A stretch of 64,000 nt of DNA from Sphagnum compactum (Eukaryota; Bryophyta; Sphagnopsida; Sphagnales): positions 12,405,118 to 12,469,117 of the forward strand of contig OZ234503.1 in NCBI GenBank assembly GCA_965153455.1, read 5' to 3'. Positions 33,238 to 46,190 of this stretch are shown here, piece after piece. Made by a program: the position numbers and the translations under genes. Each line of letters opens with the position of its first letter. Positions within the stretch are counted from its first letter, which is position 1. The notes beneath the pieces were generated by a model that saw nothing but the letters and a program-made list of their open reading frames with translations, was not told the origin of the DNA and did not search any database.

Positions 33238-33962
33238 CAGTGTTGGTCGATAATTGATTTTTTTTTTTTTTTTTTTCCCCCATACTGAAATTGCTCGAAG
33301 TTTGCATTGTACTAGAAGGGTGCCTTAAATCCTTAAAATTCTCGCCTATGTTAGGAGGGAATATTTTTTTATTCCGGGCAGCTCTTACATTTTCATAAGA
33401 GCCTGTAAATGTTTTCGTTGTCCTTCAGATATCCGCCGCTGCGTGGACATTGTGCATGGTAAGGCCCTCAGACGGGTATGTTACCAGAATTTGGTGCTGC
33501 CCTGAGCTGCTACCTTGGATGGGCACCTTATTTCTGGGATTGCCCCTGTGCATGGGCCTTACCTATCACATAATCACTGGGTAAGTTTGAAGGAAAAATA
33601 AAAATAAAAATTGATGTTAGTTCGGTTATCAATATCAATGTCGACAAAATTGGTTGCTGATTTGCTTATCAATAATTTTTGAGTTCATAGTTGTTGATTA
33701 TGCATAACGGAGGTTTCCAAATACTCAATTCGTAATTGCTAGTTAACCTACTGGTTACCCATCAGTTCTAGTACCTTTTGTTTTCTATCATAAAAATGAT
33801 TAGTGTTTTAAAATTGATAACCTGCCTGGATGATAACCATGTTTTCCAGGTAGGTTAGTAACTTTTAAAAATTCAATACCAAATAATTAGTTTACTGGGT
33901 TGGTTATTAAAAATTCAAATAACCAACTACCAGATTGATAACCAGGTCAAAACTCAATATAT
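33238..33962. mobile_element. MITE-like repeat, family E, copy 2, with nested insertion
   Basis: The left end AGTGTTGGTCGATAATTGA is the inverse of the right end of copy 1. From 33600 on, the sequence follows copy 1 block by block. Between about 33290 and 33590 lies sequence absent from copy 1, including a palindromic element (33458-33567, GGTAAGGCCC/GGGCCTTACC). The expected right terminus is replaced at 33962 by a family-F repeat. Confidence 0.5.
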
Positions 33963-34152
33963 ACCAGGGCATTGGTTGGAACCCCTATAGATAGATATAG
34001 ATTGAAACTGGTTTTGGTATCAAAACAATTGACTAGACTTTAGGTGATACCAACCTCATACTTTGTAACTTGCCTTGTAGGGACTTGAGGTAATAACCAT
34101 TTGATACCAAAGCTATATTGGTCTCAATGGCAGCAGGGATATACCAGTGTTA
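33957..34152. repeat. Dispersed repeat, family F, copy 3
   Basis: It runs from TATATACCAGGGCATTGG to GGGATATACCAGTG. The inner words 'GATACCAACCTCATA' and 'ATTGGTCTCAAT' resemble the inverse of 3235-3330. It appears inserted into the right end of the family-E element. Confidence 0.4.
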
Positions 34153-34185
34153 TGCGCGTATATGGTTTAGGATGTAACTGTGTAA

Positions 34186-34552
34186 GAGAATCTCCACTGT
34201 TGCTAAGTATGTGACACCAGACAGTAAAATTTATTGCTAAAAAGTCAAAATGTGCCGGTGTAGCTCAGGAAATTGGTTTTTTTGCACCAAATTTGTGCAG
34301 CTTGACGTGGCTGGTAAATGGCGCAACACAGTTGCACCTCCAAAAAAAGTGTAATAAATTGGACCTGACTGCGGCTCAGTATTTCTGATTGGTCGATCAT
34401 AATGACTGGTACAGGTAGTTTGCTATTAGTAGTTCCCACGTATATGCAGTTCCAGTTGCAGTTTTATTGGTGAGGTTGCCAAAAAAAGAAGCTAACTTAG
34501 ACATTTAATTTTATTATCCAAAGCGACATACTGAGCACTAGTGGAGATGCTC
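34186..34552 (+). mobile_element. PIF/Harbinger-like MITE, family A, copy 2
   Basis: The 367-bp element runs from GAGAATCTCCACTG to AGTGGAGATGCTC with exact TAA duplications at 34183-34185 and 34553-34555. It is colinear with 16544-16906. No coding sequence. Confidence 0.85.
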
Positions 34553-34641
34553 TAAGTTCATATTATGTTGCGTAAAACAAATACACTTGTACATGATTCT
34601 ACATGACCGTGTTTAAACATGTAACTTCAATTTTGGGTTTA

Positions 34642-34659
34642 GGGGGGGGGGGGGGGGGG
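34642..34659 (+). repeat. 18-base G homopolymer
   Basis: An uninterrupted run of 18 G, like the 17-base run at 206-222. Length is likely unstable and may be affected by sequencing error. Confidence 0.9.
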
Positions 34660-36020
34660 TTTGAGAATTACATTTTTTTTGATGACAGCCAACCAAAGTG
34701 ACCCTTGCCGAAAAAACAATCAAAACAAAAATGCTTTGAAATGCACCATAACTAAAATTCACAATAGATACCCAAGCTCTTGTAAAAGCTTAAACTCAAA
34801 ATGCTAATGAACAAAAATTAAGAATGAGAATTTTACTAAAGCTATGTGGTGGGGCAACATGCACTCAAGATGAACTCAAGACAAGATGAACTCAAGAATA
34901 TGCACAAAAGATATTCTTCAATAGTATCATAGTTTGTCCCATATTTGGGGCCCAAAAGCATGAGCTTGTATTGTATATAGGTGGGTTAAAGGTAAGCCCT
35001 TGCCACAGTACCCTGTTGGTAGTAAAAGCTTCTATTTAGGGAGTAGTAAATGTTTAAAAAAAACATTCCCACGTAAAGTAGGCTACATGATGGTGTAAAA
35101 AAATAAAATTATATGATGAGCAAGTTTTTATACTTAATCGATTTTACATGACAAGTACACATATATTTACATTTACCTGCACAACATTATTATATACTTG
35201 TCACATACCAGCCAAAAAAATTAGCCTTGGACCCTAATATCAGGACCAAGCTAATATGAAAGCTTTTTACAAATCCAATACCAATACTAGGCGGGTATCA
35301 AAATTCAAGGATGTTTTTTTGATACCACTACCTGCTGTTTATGTTCAAAAGCTGATACCCATTCAAGACTGTTATTTAGTACCTCAATTGATACCCCCTC
35401 CCCTCTTCTTATTCCTGTGATCTTTCCCCATCTTGCCTTCTTTCCCCTCAGTTTCTTCTGTATTTGCTGTATGGAAATTAAATACCTAATTTGCCAACAT
35501 TTGATGGAAACTAAATACTTAAATTTTCCAACCTTAATTTTCCTATTTGGATGTGCAGTCCATTTTAACTCATAAGTGATGGTCTGCATTTAATTTAATT
35601 TAATTTAATATCATTTTTCTGGGGGGTTCATGGAGTTTTAGGTTTCTTTTATGCATACATAGGTACCTAGTAATTAACCATTCTGTAAATTGTCAAAAAG
35701 AAAATGTTATCCACACTGTAGTGTGATAGAAGTTTGTTTCAGGCCAAATTCTGAAACTTGTAAATATGACACCAATTCAACACTCCCTTTGGCATGTGAT
35801 GACATTTGCACCGTCCTCCAAAAAAACAGTCCAATGGAGGATATGTTATGTGTGTGTGTGTTCTTTTTTCCCCCGGACTAGGCCACCATCTGTTCTGAAT
35901 TCTGAGCATTTTATTTGATTTGGGAAAGCTCAAGAAGTAAGATAAGTCTCCCCTGCGGATTGCTAGTAAGTTTGTGCGGGCAATTTGGTTTTCCCTGCTT
36001 GAATGTACCCAACACTCTTA
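34660..36020. other. Intergenic DNA, no gene supported
   Basis: AT-rich with short frames only. A TTTAA array lies at 35588-35608. Nothing else is recognised. Confidence 0.5.
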
Positions 36021-36354
36021 GGGCCACTTTAGATGAGGTCCAAGGTCCAGGGTCCAATGAAATAGAGCAAGCCCTATTGAATGAGAGCCATAAATTGGAC
36101 CCACGGTCTTTAGATGAGGGTCCAAGACCAAAAGAGTGGCAAATTGAGGATAAACCTACATGGCACCATTTTGAAAGGAAATCACTTGGTTCAGACCCAA
36201 ACAAGAGCTCAAAATGAGAGCTCATTATTTGAAGACCCAAGATGCAAACTAGGGTCCAAGGTAAGGTCGAACTCAAGGGTTCAATTTGCTTCAAATGAGT
36301 CCAAATTGGTTCCTAGGAATTTGGACCCTGGACCCGCCCAATCTAAAGTGGGCC
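36021..36354 (+). mobile_element. PIF/Harbinger-like MITE, family D, copy 2
   Basis: The 334-bp element begins GGGCCACTTTAGATGAGG and ends ATCTAAAGTGGGCC, so the termini are inverted. It is flanked by exact TTA duplications (36018-36020 and 36355-36357). The inverse copy at 38414-38740 matches over its full length. Confidence 0.88.
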
Positions 36355-36442
36355 TTAATGCCATGTGACTTGTTAGGAAGGGAATCAGTCCCAGAGAGCT
36401 GACACTTGGCTCTCTATTCAGTGCTGCTGTGTTCCTTTGTAA

Positions 36443-36821
36443 GAGCATCCCCAATGGTGCTCAGTATGCGACCCCGCAAAAATATTTGTCACATCCAAGT
36501 TTAGTTATTTTCTTTTTTGCAACCCCACCAATAAAACTGAAACAGGGACTGCAAATAGGTGGGAACTACTAATCGCAAACCACCTGGACCAATCATTATG
36601 ATTGACTAATCAAAAATAGGGATGAGCAGTCATATCATATTTATTACACTCTTTTCTAGCAGGTGTACAGCTTTGCTGCGCTATTTACCAGCCTCAGCAG
36701 AGTGAGCAAATATGCAGGGGAAAAACTATTTTCGTGAGCCAATTTAACCGGCATGGGTTGACTTTTCTTTATCCAATTTTTAATGTGCAGGATCACATAC
36801 TGAGCACCGGTGGGGATGCTC
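36443..36821 (-). mobile_element. PIF/Harbinger-like MITE, family A, copy 3
   Basis: The 379-bp element runs from GAGCATCCCCAATGG to CCGGTGGGGATGCTC, with exact TAA duplications at 36440-36442 and 36822-36824. It is inverted relative to 16544-16906 and close to 39912-40239. Confidence 0.88.
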
Positions 36822-36824
36822 TAA

Positions 36825-38299
36825 GTCAAGCTGCCAGAGAGTATGACTAGAGTGAACCAGCATGCACACACCCTGTGCAGGATGGATGATGTATGAACAG
36901 GAAACATTGAGTTGTTGTACTTCTGTCCCATATTTAACCAATTTGGTTAGCTATATACTAACCATATGTGCTAGGGATGGGGCAGGGTCTGGTTGATTCG
37001 GGTTCCTAGTGAGCCCGTTAAGGTGGTGAGGTAAGAGCCAGAATCAGTCAAACCTTGTGCACTCCCAGGGAGGATGCAAGGAGTGTAACAAAATCGGCCA
37101 TGCGCACAATTGGCAAGGTGGGCCAATTTTGTCGTGCTTCAAAAAAAAAAACTCTATTACCCCCCCCTGACTTTAACATGAGTGTAAGTGAAAATAGTGT
37201 GTAAATGGTTGTGTATAACAATGTAAATGTAAATCAAAACTAATGTTGATAAGGAGTATGAAAGAAGGTGATGGAGAAAGAGAGGCCATTGAGTGTGATG
37301 GTGTCTTTGCGTTTGAAAGCAAATAATGTGCTTCCATGAAGAATGAAAATTTCTCCTTACTGCTTACCATATTCAAACCCGCTTCCCTGTTCCTTTCTCT
37401 TATCTTGCCTTCTTTGTGCTCCGCTTTCCTTCCTTCGTCAGCTGTAGACGTGATGTTATTTTTTTCATTTTTTGATTTAAAAAAATTGGAAAAATTTAAC
37501 CAAAAAAGGAAAAAATATTTTAATTTACATCAGAATTTTTTTCCCCAAATTTCTCTTTGTCAAAAAATAACGAAATTTTTCTAGGAAAAAATATCAATAT
37601 AGACATTACGTATTTTCCCAGTGCCAAAATTTGAAATTTCAATTCATATAGCCTTCTCTTGCTTGAAGAACTATTTCATATACATTCAATACAACTCACA
37701 TGAGTGTGAAGAGCTCCGATTCTTTTCATCCAAAATATACCCAACCTTCTCTATGACTTTGGACAATTAACCTTACTTTTTGGTTTCCATGTCGTAAAAA
37801 CCCCTTGTAACATTAGATTGAACTTCTTTTACCACACAAAGTGGTCTGGGGCAGAAAGAAAAAAACTCGAAACCTGGAAATAATTTAAAAATAATTACAT
37901 GATACATCCGTAAGTCTTGTGGGTCATTTGGATGACATCATACTCACGTCCCTAGCTATTTACAAATTGGGGATGTTTGCATATGCCGAGCATAAAATGT
38001 GGAACTCTTTGTTATTTGCAAGGAATCAGAATGTTGAGGATTTGTTTTGTTTATTGGGCCCTGCCCAGGGACTATCTCATTGGATCCAACTTTTGGAAGT
38101 TTTACCTTATTAAAACTGGTTTCATATTAGGTGAACTGGTTTCTTTGGTGAAAGTGTTTAGACTGTTTAGAATGGAACAGATTTTTTTGGTGTTCAGAGT
38201 GTGGACAAAATAGGTAGACGAGTACAACATCTTATCTATTGGCAGGGCCAGCGTATTTGTGATGCCTTGTTCTCAAAGACTTTCCTGGCCAGTAAATTC
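36825..38299. other. Intergenic DNA, no gene supported
   Basis: No coding signature and no shared repeat is found. Homopolymer A and T runs are frequent around 37440-37580. Confidence 0.5.
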
Positions 38300-38862
38300 A
38301 TTCTCTAAAGCTCATGGGGTTCTTTGTCAGTCTGTCTGGGACTCTACGCAATGCAAATGCAGCTTTCCTCACATGTAAGTAAGTACCATAGCACCTTGAC
38401 AGCCCCACACTAATTCCCACTTTAGATGGGGTCCTGGGTTCAAATTCCTAGGACCCAATTTGGACCCATTTGAAGCAAATTGAATCCTTGAGTTGGACCC
38501 TGCATTGGACCCTAGCTTCCATCTTGGTTCTTCAAATCTTGTGCTCTCCTTGTTACTTTTTGTTTTGGGGGGTCTGAACCGATTGACTCTGCCTCCGAAA
38601 TGGTGCCATGTAGGTTTAGCCTTGATTTGCCACTTTTTGGTCTTGGATGCTCATCTAAAGCCCGTGGGTCCTATTTATGGCTCTCATCCAATAGGATTGC
38701 TCTATTTCATTGGACCTTGGACCCTCATCTAAAGTGGCCCTAATTAAAATTATATTCTCTAAAGCTCATGAGTTCTTTGTCAGTGTGTGGGATGGTATTT
38801 GATACAGCTTTCCTTACATGTATATGTAGGTGCCCGAGTACCTTGACAGCTTCAACACTAAT
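38300..38862. repeat. Tandem duplication of about 120 bp split by a MITE
   Basis: The module beginning ATTCTCTAAAGCTCATG, continuing TTCTTTGTCAGT and ending TTGACAGC-CACACTAA/AACACTAA occurs at 38300-38413 and again at 38754-38862. The end of each module is the left part of a family-G MITE. The D-family MITE sits inside the first module at its TAA. Without the MITE the copies would be about 124 bases apart, head to tail. Confidence 0.7.
38414..38740 (-). mobile_element. PIF/Harbinger-like MITE, family D, copy 3
   Basis: The 327-bp element has TAA on both sides (38411-38413 and 38741-38743). It is the full-length inverse of 36021-36354, with ends CCCACTTTAGATGGG and CATCTAAAGTGGCCC. Confidence 0.88.
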
Positions 38863-39054
38863 TATATTATAATTTACTTTCAGAAATGTTGAAATGTTGC
38901 CATAAAAATTTCTCAAATTTTTTCTCAAAAAGAAAAAAATTTGTGAAGAATTTTTTTTAATCTTCAAGAATATTTTATTTGTGGAAATGAAAATTAATTA
39001 ATTAATTATTCAACAAACGTGTCAAAGTTGCTGCCAAGGCACTATGGTATATGC
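38838..39054 (+). mobile_element. MITE, family G, copy 4
   Basis: It runs from GTACCTTGACAGCTT to GCTGCCAAGGCACTATGG, with the core AATTAATTAATTAATTATTCAA. It is the clearest full-length member beside 3575-3778. Confidence 0.65.
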
Positions 39055-39911
39055 ATTATTGCATGTGAGTTTATTATAGAGTGTGCCCAAGTCACTGGAA
39101 TTTTATTTTTTTCACTATATGTCATTTTGTTTCATTATATTTTGTTTCATTCTTGTCAATGAATGTCTGATTCATTAAATAAGCTCACAACAAGATATAA
39201 ATAGATTTTTTTAATGAAAAAAAAACATTGAAAGAGTGTCAGAAAAACAACAAGATACAAAAAAACAGAAAACGTTGAAAAGGTGCAAAACAAGATCCGT
39301 AAACAGATATCTATTTTGTCCCAAATTCCGGGTACCCATTAATTTAAGGAATTATGGAAAAGGGACTTTGTCTACACTGACAAGGTTTTGGATTACTCCA
39401 ATCGACTTTTCAAAAAATATCAAAAAGAAAAATGGTTGGGTCACCTTTCCGGTTCAGCACCATGTACAAAACATTGAGAAGTGTATGTATGAGTAGTTGG
39501 AACCTTGGCTTTTTTTTAAAAAATTTATTCACCCACCCACACACACGGGAGTCAGTTGGAGGGCAGCATATGCTCAAAGGATTGTTTTCTTTTTGAGCAA
39601 GCTTTTCTAAAGGGAGTTTGGGATATGCCGAATATATATCCTTAGACACCCTTACATGCTTCGCACATATGCCTCTTTTGTGAAGCATATACTCTTCGTC
39701 CCTCCCTCCCCCTCCCCCCAAAAATAATTGGCCATCTCTCTCTTGGATAGGATCTTTGCTTGGACATGTCTTGGTTGGGAAAGAGGCAAAGGAAAAGACA
39801 TTCCAAAGAAAAAAATGAGAATAAAAGTGTCCTTGATGCTATGCTCCATAGAACAAGCATGACTAACTAAGAGGCACTTGCTTTTGGCCTTGAGCAAAAG
39901 CAAAGGGAAAA
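39055..39911. other. Intergenic DNA, no gene supported
   Basis: Several overlapping minus-strand frames of 72-103 codons lie at 39410-39915, without any recognisable domain. Nothing else is seen. Confidence 0.45.
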
Positions 39912-40239
39912 GCAAAATATTTTCTCACATCCTAGTTTTAGTTATTTACTTTTTGGCAACCCCACCAATAAAACTGAAACTGGGACTTCCAATAGCTGAG
40001 AAGTACTAATAGAAAAAACCACATGGACCAATCATTCTGATTGGCCAATCTGAAACAAGAATCAGCAGCAGTCAGGTCATGTTTATTACACTCTTGTCTA
40101 GCAGCTGCATAGATTTGCTGTGAATCAGAAAACTGTTACACATTTGCATTTTCCTGAGCTAACCTGGCATGTTTTGACTTTTCTTCGTCAAATTTTAAAT
40201 GTGCATGGTCACATACTGAGCACCTGTGGGGATATGCTC
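39912..40239 (-). mobile_element. PIF/Harbinger-like MITE, family A, copy 4 (left end lost)
   Basis: It is colinear with 36470-36821 ('GGCAACCCCACCAATAAAAC', 'TTTATTACACTCTTGTCTAGC', 'TCACATACTGAGCACC') and ends GGGGATATGCTC followed by TTA. The terminal 30 or so bases on the left are missing or unrecognisable. Confidence 0.75.
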
Positions 40240-43200
40240 TTACGTTCGTGGGTGGAACAAGCCCATAGTACATGACCTTCATGAAAATACATTTGTCTTG
40301 CACTAGCTTTCTTGCTTGGTAGGACTTCTTAGGAGAACTGGACCTTACTTGTGTTGGTACTAGATGGTTTGCATGGAGGGGAGAATGAGGAACTTGATTA
40401 TTTTATGTCCTCATAACTTTCTCATATGTAAAGCACTTCATCGAGTTTTCTAGTGTAGCTGCAAGCTGCTTTAACCGGCGGAGGAACTTGTAGCGTGCAA
40501 GGTTGGCCCTTGTATGGAGCTTTCTTGCTCCCCTTTGTAAGGCACCTCCATACACTTATGAGATATGGTGTTGGTCAAGTGCATTGATTTTCTTTTACCC
40601 TCTGGTTTTGGGTTTTTCTAAAATTTCAAAATCAAAGAACCCCCTAGTTCTCAGTTAGTTTTTAAATACTTTGAATTATAAATGGTGATAGGAAGATTTC
40701 TAATGGTGCAAACTATTTTAAGCAACTAATATTGTTTCTAATGTGCCAAACAAGATTTTTCCATGATGATTCTAGCTATTTAAAGTTTTTTATTAATAAT
40801 AATTTTCTTGTCAAAGATCAGCATTTTCATTTCATTATTATCTTTGATTCAATCTTATCATTCGTCTACGGTCATGTGGCAATTTAAATCAAGCAAGCAT
40901 TTGTATTTACGCAAATGTGGGAAGTTATTAGAAACTACGCCAAACCTTTGCCAAGCATCAAGGCCATTCTTGAGGGTCAATAACCATGATCCTCGACAAA
41001 GTCAAATACTCAATTTTGTGACAATCGTGGTTCTTCATGATATATAGTCATTCTTTAATAATGTCCTCCTTTAAACATGTTTGATCAATTGTAAAACATT
41101 TGTATATAAAGTTTTCAATAGCTTCATTTGAAAAAACACTGAAATATGGAATGTTTTCCATCCACAATATTTCATGATTGTGAAGTAATCCACATGTTTG
41201 AAATTCAGTGATTTAAAAATTGTTTATTTTGTTAAACATGTTTGTGTTTTTGAAAAGTTTACAGTTGATTATTTTGTTTTCATAATAATGGGTATATGAT
41301 TCATGAATCCTTTGTGAAATGTAAATGTGGTGCAATGTATATGGTGTTTGAAACAAAGTTTTAACTTATAATATAAGAAACTAAATCTTTAAATAGTTAA
41401 CATGTTTTTGTATGATTTGAAATTGGGATCATGTTTCAAAATGAAATGTAGAACCTAATAGAATTTTAACGATTCTAGAAATACATATTTATTCAAAAAT
41501 GATAAACACAAAACACATGACATATTGAAGCAACTATGAATTTCTTTAATAACACGTTGCAAACGATTTCATTGAAAAATTAAATCTTAAGAAATTAACT
41601 TTTTGACAAAAGGATCTCAAATATATGATAGTCTTCAACTAAAATAAACATATTGGTTCATTGTTTATCATTTGGACCCAAACTTTTCAAAACTTTGATC
41701 CTTGGTTTGCAATTCAAAATGAGGTCCTTTAAACCATTTCAACATTGTTATATGAAAATATTATGGACAAGTTTGATGACACCAAAATCAACAAAAATGG
41801 TAAAAATTTTCATGTCATGATTATGTGGAATTAAGAAAAAAAACTTCACAAAGATTGTAACCTAAACTATATTACATGGTTAAATGTCATTGATTTTTAA
41901 AAAGATGAATATATTTATAAATTCTCAAGTTTACATCTTTGGATTATAAAAATTGCATTATGAAAAATGTTATTAAGGATTCAAAAATGTAATCAAAATT
42001 AGTTCACTCTAGCTTACAGATGTGTGTATTATTCATTCCTTTACATAATAATATTATATGTCATGACAAAAAAAATGAAGATTTTTGGTCATTGAAAAAA
42101 TCAAGGATTTTCATTCTGTCATCTTTTGTAACCAATTGTAGTCCATGACATCATGCTAGCAAGCATTTCCACTATTTCTTATGTAGTCAAAAAAAATAAT
42201 TGTTTCATTTTTCTCAATGGTCACATGGGCAAGGTTGATTCATTTTAGTGTGAAGGTAGCCTATCTTATATTCTTATTGTTTTGAAAAAAAAATGTTTGT
42301 TCTAATAATTCAGCAAGTTCAAAATGGTTATATCTCTATATATATTTAGTCATGCCATAAATTTTGGGGTGTATTTATCATATTAAATAAAACATATGTG
42401 ATCATTCTTAATATATATTATTATTAACACTAATTTATTTATTTATTGAAAGTTTGTTATTATAGTTGATATTGCACATTTTAAAAATCAAAACAATTCA
42501 AATGATGTGTTACTAATGTTTGAGCCATTATGCACCTTGATACACATTTGGGTGTGATCACAATCAAATGAACCAACAGTGGTGAAGGATTCAAGGATTG
42601 TAGGCTTTTTTGTGGTCATTTCACTTTTTCATAGAAAGGACTTTTGAGATGAAATCTTTTGCAATATGTTATTAAAATACATATAAAATTTTCAATACAT
42701 CACATTTTTTGTATTAACTTTTCATGAATAAACAAGAATTTTTAAAAAATGTACAGGTTCTACCAAATTCTGCATTTCATTTTGAAATATTATTTTAATT
42801 TCACATTGTATGAAAATATGTTAACTATGTTAATTATTTATTTTATTGTTTCATAAATTACAATTTTTTTTTAGATGTCATGTACATTACACCCCATTTA
42901 CATGTGGTAAAGGACTTTTGAGATTTTAAATTTTGTTTAATAGATTTTTAGATTTGTAAAATTAAAAATTTCACAACTTTCAAATTGTGAATGCTTTCTA
43001 AATGTGGATAATCAATTAACATCATTTCAATTTTCTTCTCATCAAAATTCCTTTATAAAGAGAGTTTTTAACTTAGTGATTTACAAAATTGATTGCTTTT
43101 GATGCAATTGTTGTTCAAGTTCAAAGGTCCTTTACTAAAACCAAAACCCAAAATAATTTATTTTGAATTTTTATTTTGAATTCTTCAACATTCGTATTAG

Positions 43201-46190
43201 TCATTTAACATTACATTCTATGATTAACATGGCATTAAATGGCACCATAAAAATATATCTAACAAAATTACAGTTTTTATGGAGTTTTGACGGTCACTTG
43301 ATGTGTTTTTTGGCTCAATTGATTGTGACTGCACCCATTAATGGGAATCTGAATTGTTGGATTATGATAATGTGAAGCCCTTCAAAAGTAAGTTTTCCAT
43401 AAATTTAGATTTGACATCCAAAACATGTTTTTTGATATGAAACTAAAGTGCATTGCATGTGCTTGACTCATTAAATCATGCCCTAAACCCTTTTAGAATG
43501 CAACATATGAGTGACATTTTCAAATTAAATTTTTTTGACCTATTTTGAATCTACTTTCTCACAATAGGACAAACTAGTAAATTTTACAAATAGGTTATTA
43601 AAAAGGTTGATACAACTTTTGAAACTTTCAAAAACTTCAACATATCACATTTGATGCCTTCATGTAGTTCAACAAAATAATCTCCTAAGGCATCACTTAC
43701 TTTTTAATCTACTTGTCACAATTTTGTGTTTTTTTACCTGTGAAAACTATATTTTTTGCTATATTTTAACATGCTTTCACCCATTTACAAGAATAAAATC
43801 AAATAATTTTTTTTCTTTCAAAATGAAACTTAATATATTATTTATGAGTTTTTTTCGGATATACGAAATCTACAACTTTGCAATAAATTTATATATTAAA
43901 ATTAATTAAATGTAAAAATCAAGCCTTTTAAAAAATCATTTCAATTTTTAATATTTTAGATTTAAGAAATTTGGTTTAAAAATATTTAGAAATGAAAATA
44001 TTAAGAGTTGTTAAAATTATTTATAAAAAATAACCTAAATATTTTTTGAACCTAAAAAATTGTATGTAAATTAAATATTGTCAAAAATTATTTTTCCAAA
44101 CAAGATAGAATTGTTTTAATTGACATAAAACTTGAAATTTGCTTGAAAGATTTAAGAGTCTAAAGTTCAACTAAATGAATGTTGTAAAATTATGAATCCT
44201 ATACAAATATACAAAAACTTATATTGAGCCTTGGAATCAAAAATTGCAATGTAGATGGTATAATAATAATTGGATATAACAATTAGTACAAGTTCTATAT
44301 TATAGAAACACACAATATATTAAAAAAGTAAAAAGGGTTTGCTATGTAATAATAATATTTATTGTGATTGTATTACAAGATCTGATTACATTAAAATTCC
44401 ATAGAAATCAAAACAAAAATAATCTTTGATAGTTATATAACATAAGAAGCTTTATGATATGAAAAAATGCAATGAAATTTAAGTTAGTTTTGAAAATGAT
44501 TGTACAACATAAACAACAATGCACAATTGTAATAGGTTTGCAAGATTTTGGAAAATTTTAATTCTTATGACATATATGTTACAAATACACACAAAAGAAA
44601 TGAAATAAGTTTAAAAGTTCCCAATACACCACTCATATTTGTTGAGAATATTAAAAAAAAAAATTCATATATATATTACACAAAAATTAAATGGAACAAG
44701 TTCTAAACCTTCTACCAAAACACAAGAAATATTTTACAACTATTCAAGAACCCAAAAATATTGAAGCATATATGAAGCTATAAAATATGTTCTACACAAA
44801 AAGAATAACACAAAAGTTATAAAAGTATTTATGAGAGGTTTCGTAAAACTATTCCAAAATGCAAAAAAAATCTACAAATGCAAAGCTTTAAAAAAAATAA
44901 TATGAAAAGGAACAACAAAAACATTCATAAAGTTATTTACATAAAAGCAAAAGTTTGAAAAATCTAATCCAACAATGGACAATTTATATAATTTAAATGG
45001 AAGTACAAAATTGTGATCACCAATAGTCAATTTTTTGCTGTTATACAAGAAGTAAAAAATAACACATGTATAATAGCCTACAAGTGAATGCAAGATTAAG
45101 TAAAATCACAACTTTGAAGACCCAATCAAAATTTTAAAAAACATTAAATTACTCTTAAATAAATTACTAGAGCATAATCATTACAACATTTTACATGTAA
45201 CACAGTTTGAAATGGATGGTCTTTATAAAAAGTATTAACCACAATTTTAACATGATTAATACACTTGCATCTTGATAATATCTTTGGCATTTGCAAGCAA
45301 GAACACCAATGACAAATACAAGACTAAATTACTATGAAAATATAAAACATTGAAGCAACATTGAAAAGAAAAAAAATAGAAAAAACAATAATGGACAAAC
45401 GACAAGTAGAGGGTCTTTGATTTATAATTAAAACCCAACAAGACCCATCATTTAGCCTTGTCCCATAAAATATGTCATAAGTTATTATCTAATATCCATT
45501 ATCCACAAATTTAACACTCATTTGTTAATATTCAATATTTGGTTATTGGACTCAATATTCATCACAATATTGTAATAGGGCACAAAATGTGATTTGATAT
45601 GGAATAGCAAAAACTTGTCACAAAATTTGTAAGAAACCAAAATGGTAAGAATTATCAAAAGAGGTTAGTCCTTTGTTTTCAAAACTGAATACTTGATTAT
45701 TTTGCAATTGAACTCAAAGTGAACTTGCACAAGAGTTTCTTGTCATTGAAAAATCACGTATACATGTGTTTTTTTGCCTTGAATTTATTAAGAGTCTCCA
45801 ACATCCAACCCAAAAAAGATTATATCTAGGTCCATAAAGAATGTAGTCATGTATTTTTTTAAAATTTTGTGATTAATCTTATAGTTGGTGTGAGGTTTAT
45901 TATCCTTCAACATCATACACATGTAAACATAACAATATCATCCAAAATTAGTGTTTGTGAGTGAGGTTAGATGACACCTAGCACACACATTTAAATCATG
46001 AAATGTTGGAATTAGAATGTTCAACTTGCTTACAATAAGTAATAAAGCATAACCACAAAACAATTAGTGTTGATACATATGTCAAAACAAATAAACATTC
46101 ATGATCTCTTATCATATATTTACAAATTCATGTAAAATTGTTTTCATATGATCTAAACCTTTCTAGACCTTCACTCATTTATATAGGATA
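40240..46190. other. Very AT-rich gene-free block
   Basis: About 6 kb of low-GC DNA carries only short, stop-interrupted frames. I find no reverse transcriptase, integrase, transposase or host-gene motif in any frame. A pair of phrases at about 40430-40470 resembles 17620-17665 ('GTAAAGCA', 'TTTTCTAGTGTAGCTG'). The stretch is probably old decayed transposon sequence, but nothing shows which kind. Confidence 0.5.
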
